This document shows, one piece after another, positions 5,499-5,592 of a stretch of DNA of 5,592 nt. Both the position numbers and the translations under genes were made by a program. This stretch comes from Methanothrix sp. (GTDB lineage: Archaea; Halobacteriota; Methanosarcinia; Methanotrichales; Methanotrichaceae), in contig JAJRAX010000010.1 in the NCBI GenBank assembly GCA_028679775.1, positions 1 through 5,592 of the forward strand. Reading direction: 5' to 3'. The notes under the pieces were generated by a model that saw only the letters and a list, made by a program, of their open reading frames with translations, made no database searches and had not been told where the DNA came from. How positions within the stretch are numbered: the stretch's first letter is position 1; each line of letters opens with the position of its first letter.

Positions 5499-5592
5499 TT
5501 AGTTATCGTCTGCAGCAAACCTCGTCTGGATCTTCTCTGCAATGGCTCGGGCGCTTTCATCTGAGTTCATGCTCGTAGTATCGACCTCGATC
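5499..5592 (-). CDS. C-terminal end of an unidentified, possibly kinase-like protein (truncated)
   Basis: Thirty codons are visible before the TAA at 5499-5501, beginning IEVDTTSMNSDESARAI and ending in KIQTRFAADDN; the gene starts beyond the window edge. The pattern (I/V)-x-(I/V)-D-T-[ST] followed by an acidic helix with A-R-x-I is common at the C-terminus of P-loop kinases of the adenylate/CMP/APS kinase type, where the last strand and helix close the core. This resemblance is weak on 30 residues and the identity is uncertain. The codon content looks coding, and the frame is the only one open to the edge on this strand with a protein-like composition. It runs in the same direction as the GAPDH gene, 92 bp upstream, but that gene has its own promoter. 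Confidence 0.55.
   Translation of the reverse strand, partial: IEVDTTSMNSDESARAIAEKIQTRFAADDN

Noticed and set aside
1..5592. CRISPR arrays, insertion sequences, tRNA or rRNA genes
   Set aside because: No spaced direct repeats, transposase motifs, terminal inverted repeats or cloverleaf-like segments were seen; coding genes fill almost the whole window.

Overview
The window looks like core chromosome of a methanogenic euryarchaeon, probably from the Methanosarcinales/Methanotrichales (Methanothrix-like) side. The basis is the gene content: an archaeal NFACT/RqcH protein without the eukaryotic NFACT-C domain, a two-repeat archaeal tRNA-splicing endonuclease, an archaeal-type (type II) GAPDH homologue, an archaeal Mut7-C protein, and promoters of the archaeal TATA kind. 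The genus is inferred from general sequence character and was not tested by a search.

Layout, left to right. (1) Positions 1-480 (+) hold the 3' part of a transglutaminase-like protein that begins before the window. (2) Positions 477-929 (-) hold a Mut7-C PIN-like/zinc-ribbon putative RNase; its stop codon interlocks tail to tail with that of gene 1. (3) An AT-rich element at 969-980 sits between two divergent starts and is spaced so that it could serve as TATA box for both. (4) Positions 1001-2938 (+) hold rqcH (NFACT), followed by a T-run terminator. (5) Positions 2965-3132 (-) hold a 55-residue ribbon-helix-helix protein; a perfect 10-bp palindrome lies at TATA distance from its start. (6) Positions 3171-4235 (-) hold endA. 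(7) Positions 4252-5406 (-) hold a divergent GAPDH-family protein that starts with TTG. (8) Positions 5499-5592 (-) hold the C-terminal end of an unidentified gene that continues beyond the window.

The GAPDH homologue, endA and the ribbon-helix-helix gene point the same way with gaps of 16 and 38 bp, so GAPDH and endA are probably co-transcribed. The small gene may have its own promoter. Three of the genes concern RNA processing or translation quality control: Mut7-C, RqcH and EndA. No mobile element, CRISPR array, rRNA or tRNA was seen. The region is mostly housekeeping. The points most worth a second look are the altered dinucleotide-binding signature of the GAPDH homologue, the small ribbon-helix-helix gene with its palindrome, and the shared divergent promoter.
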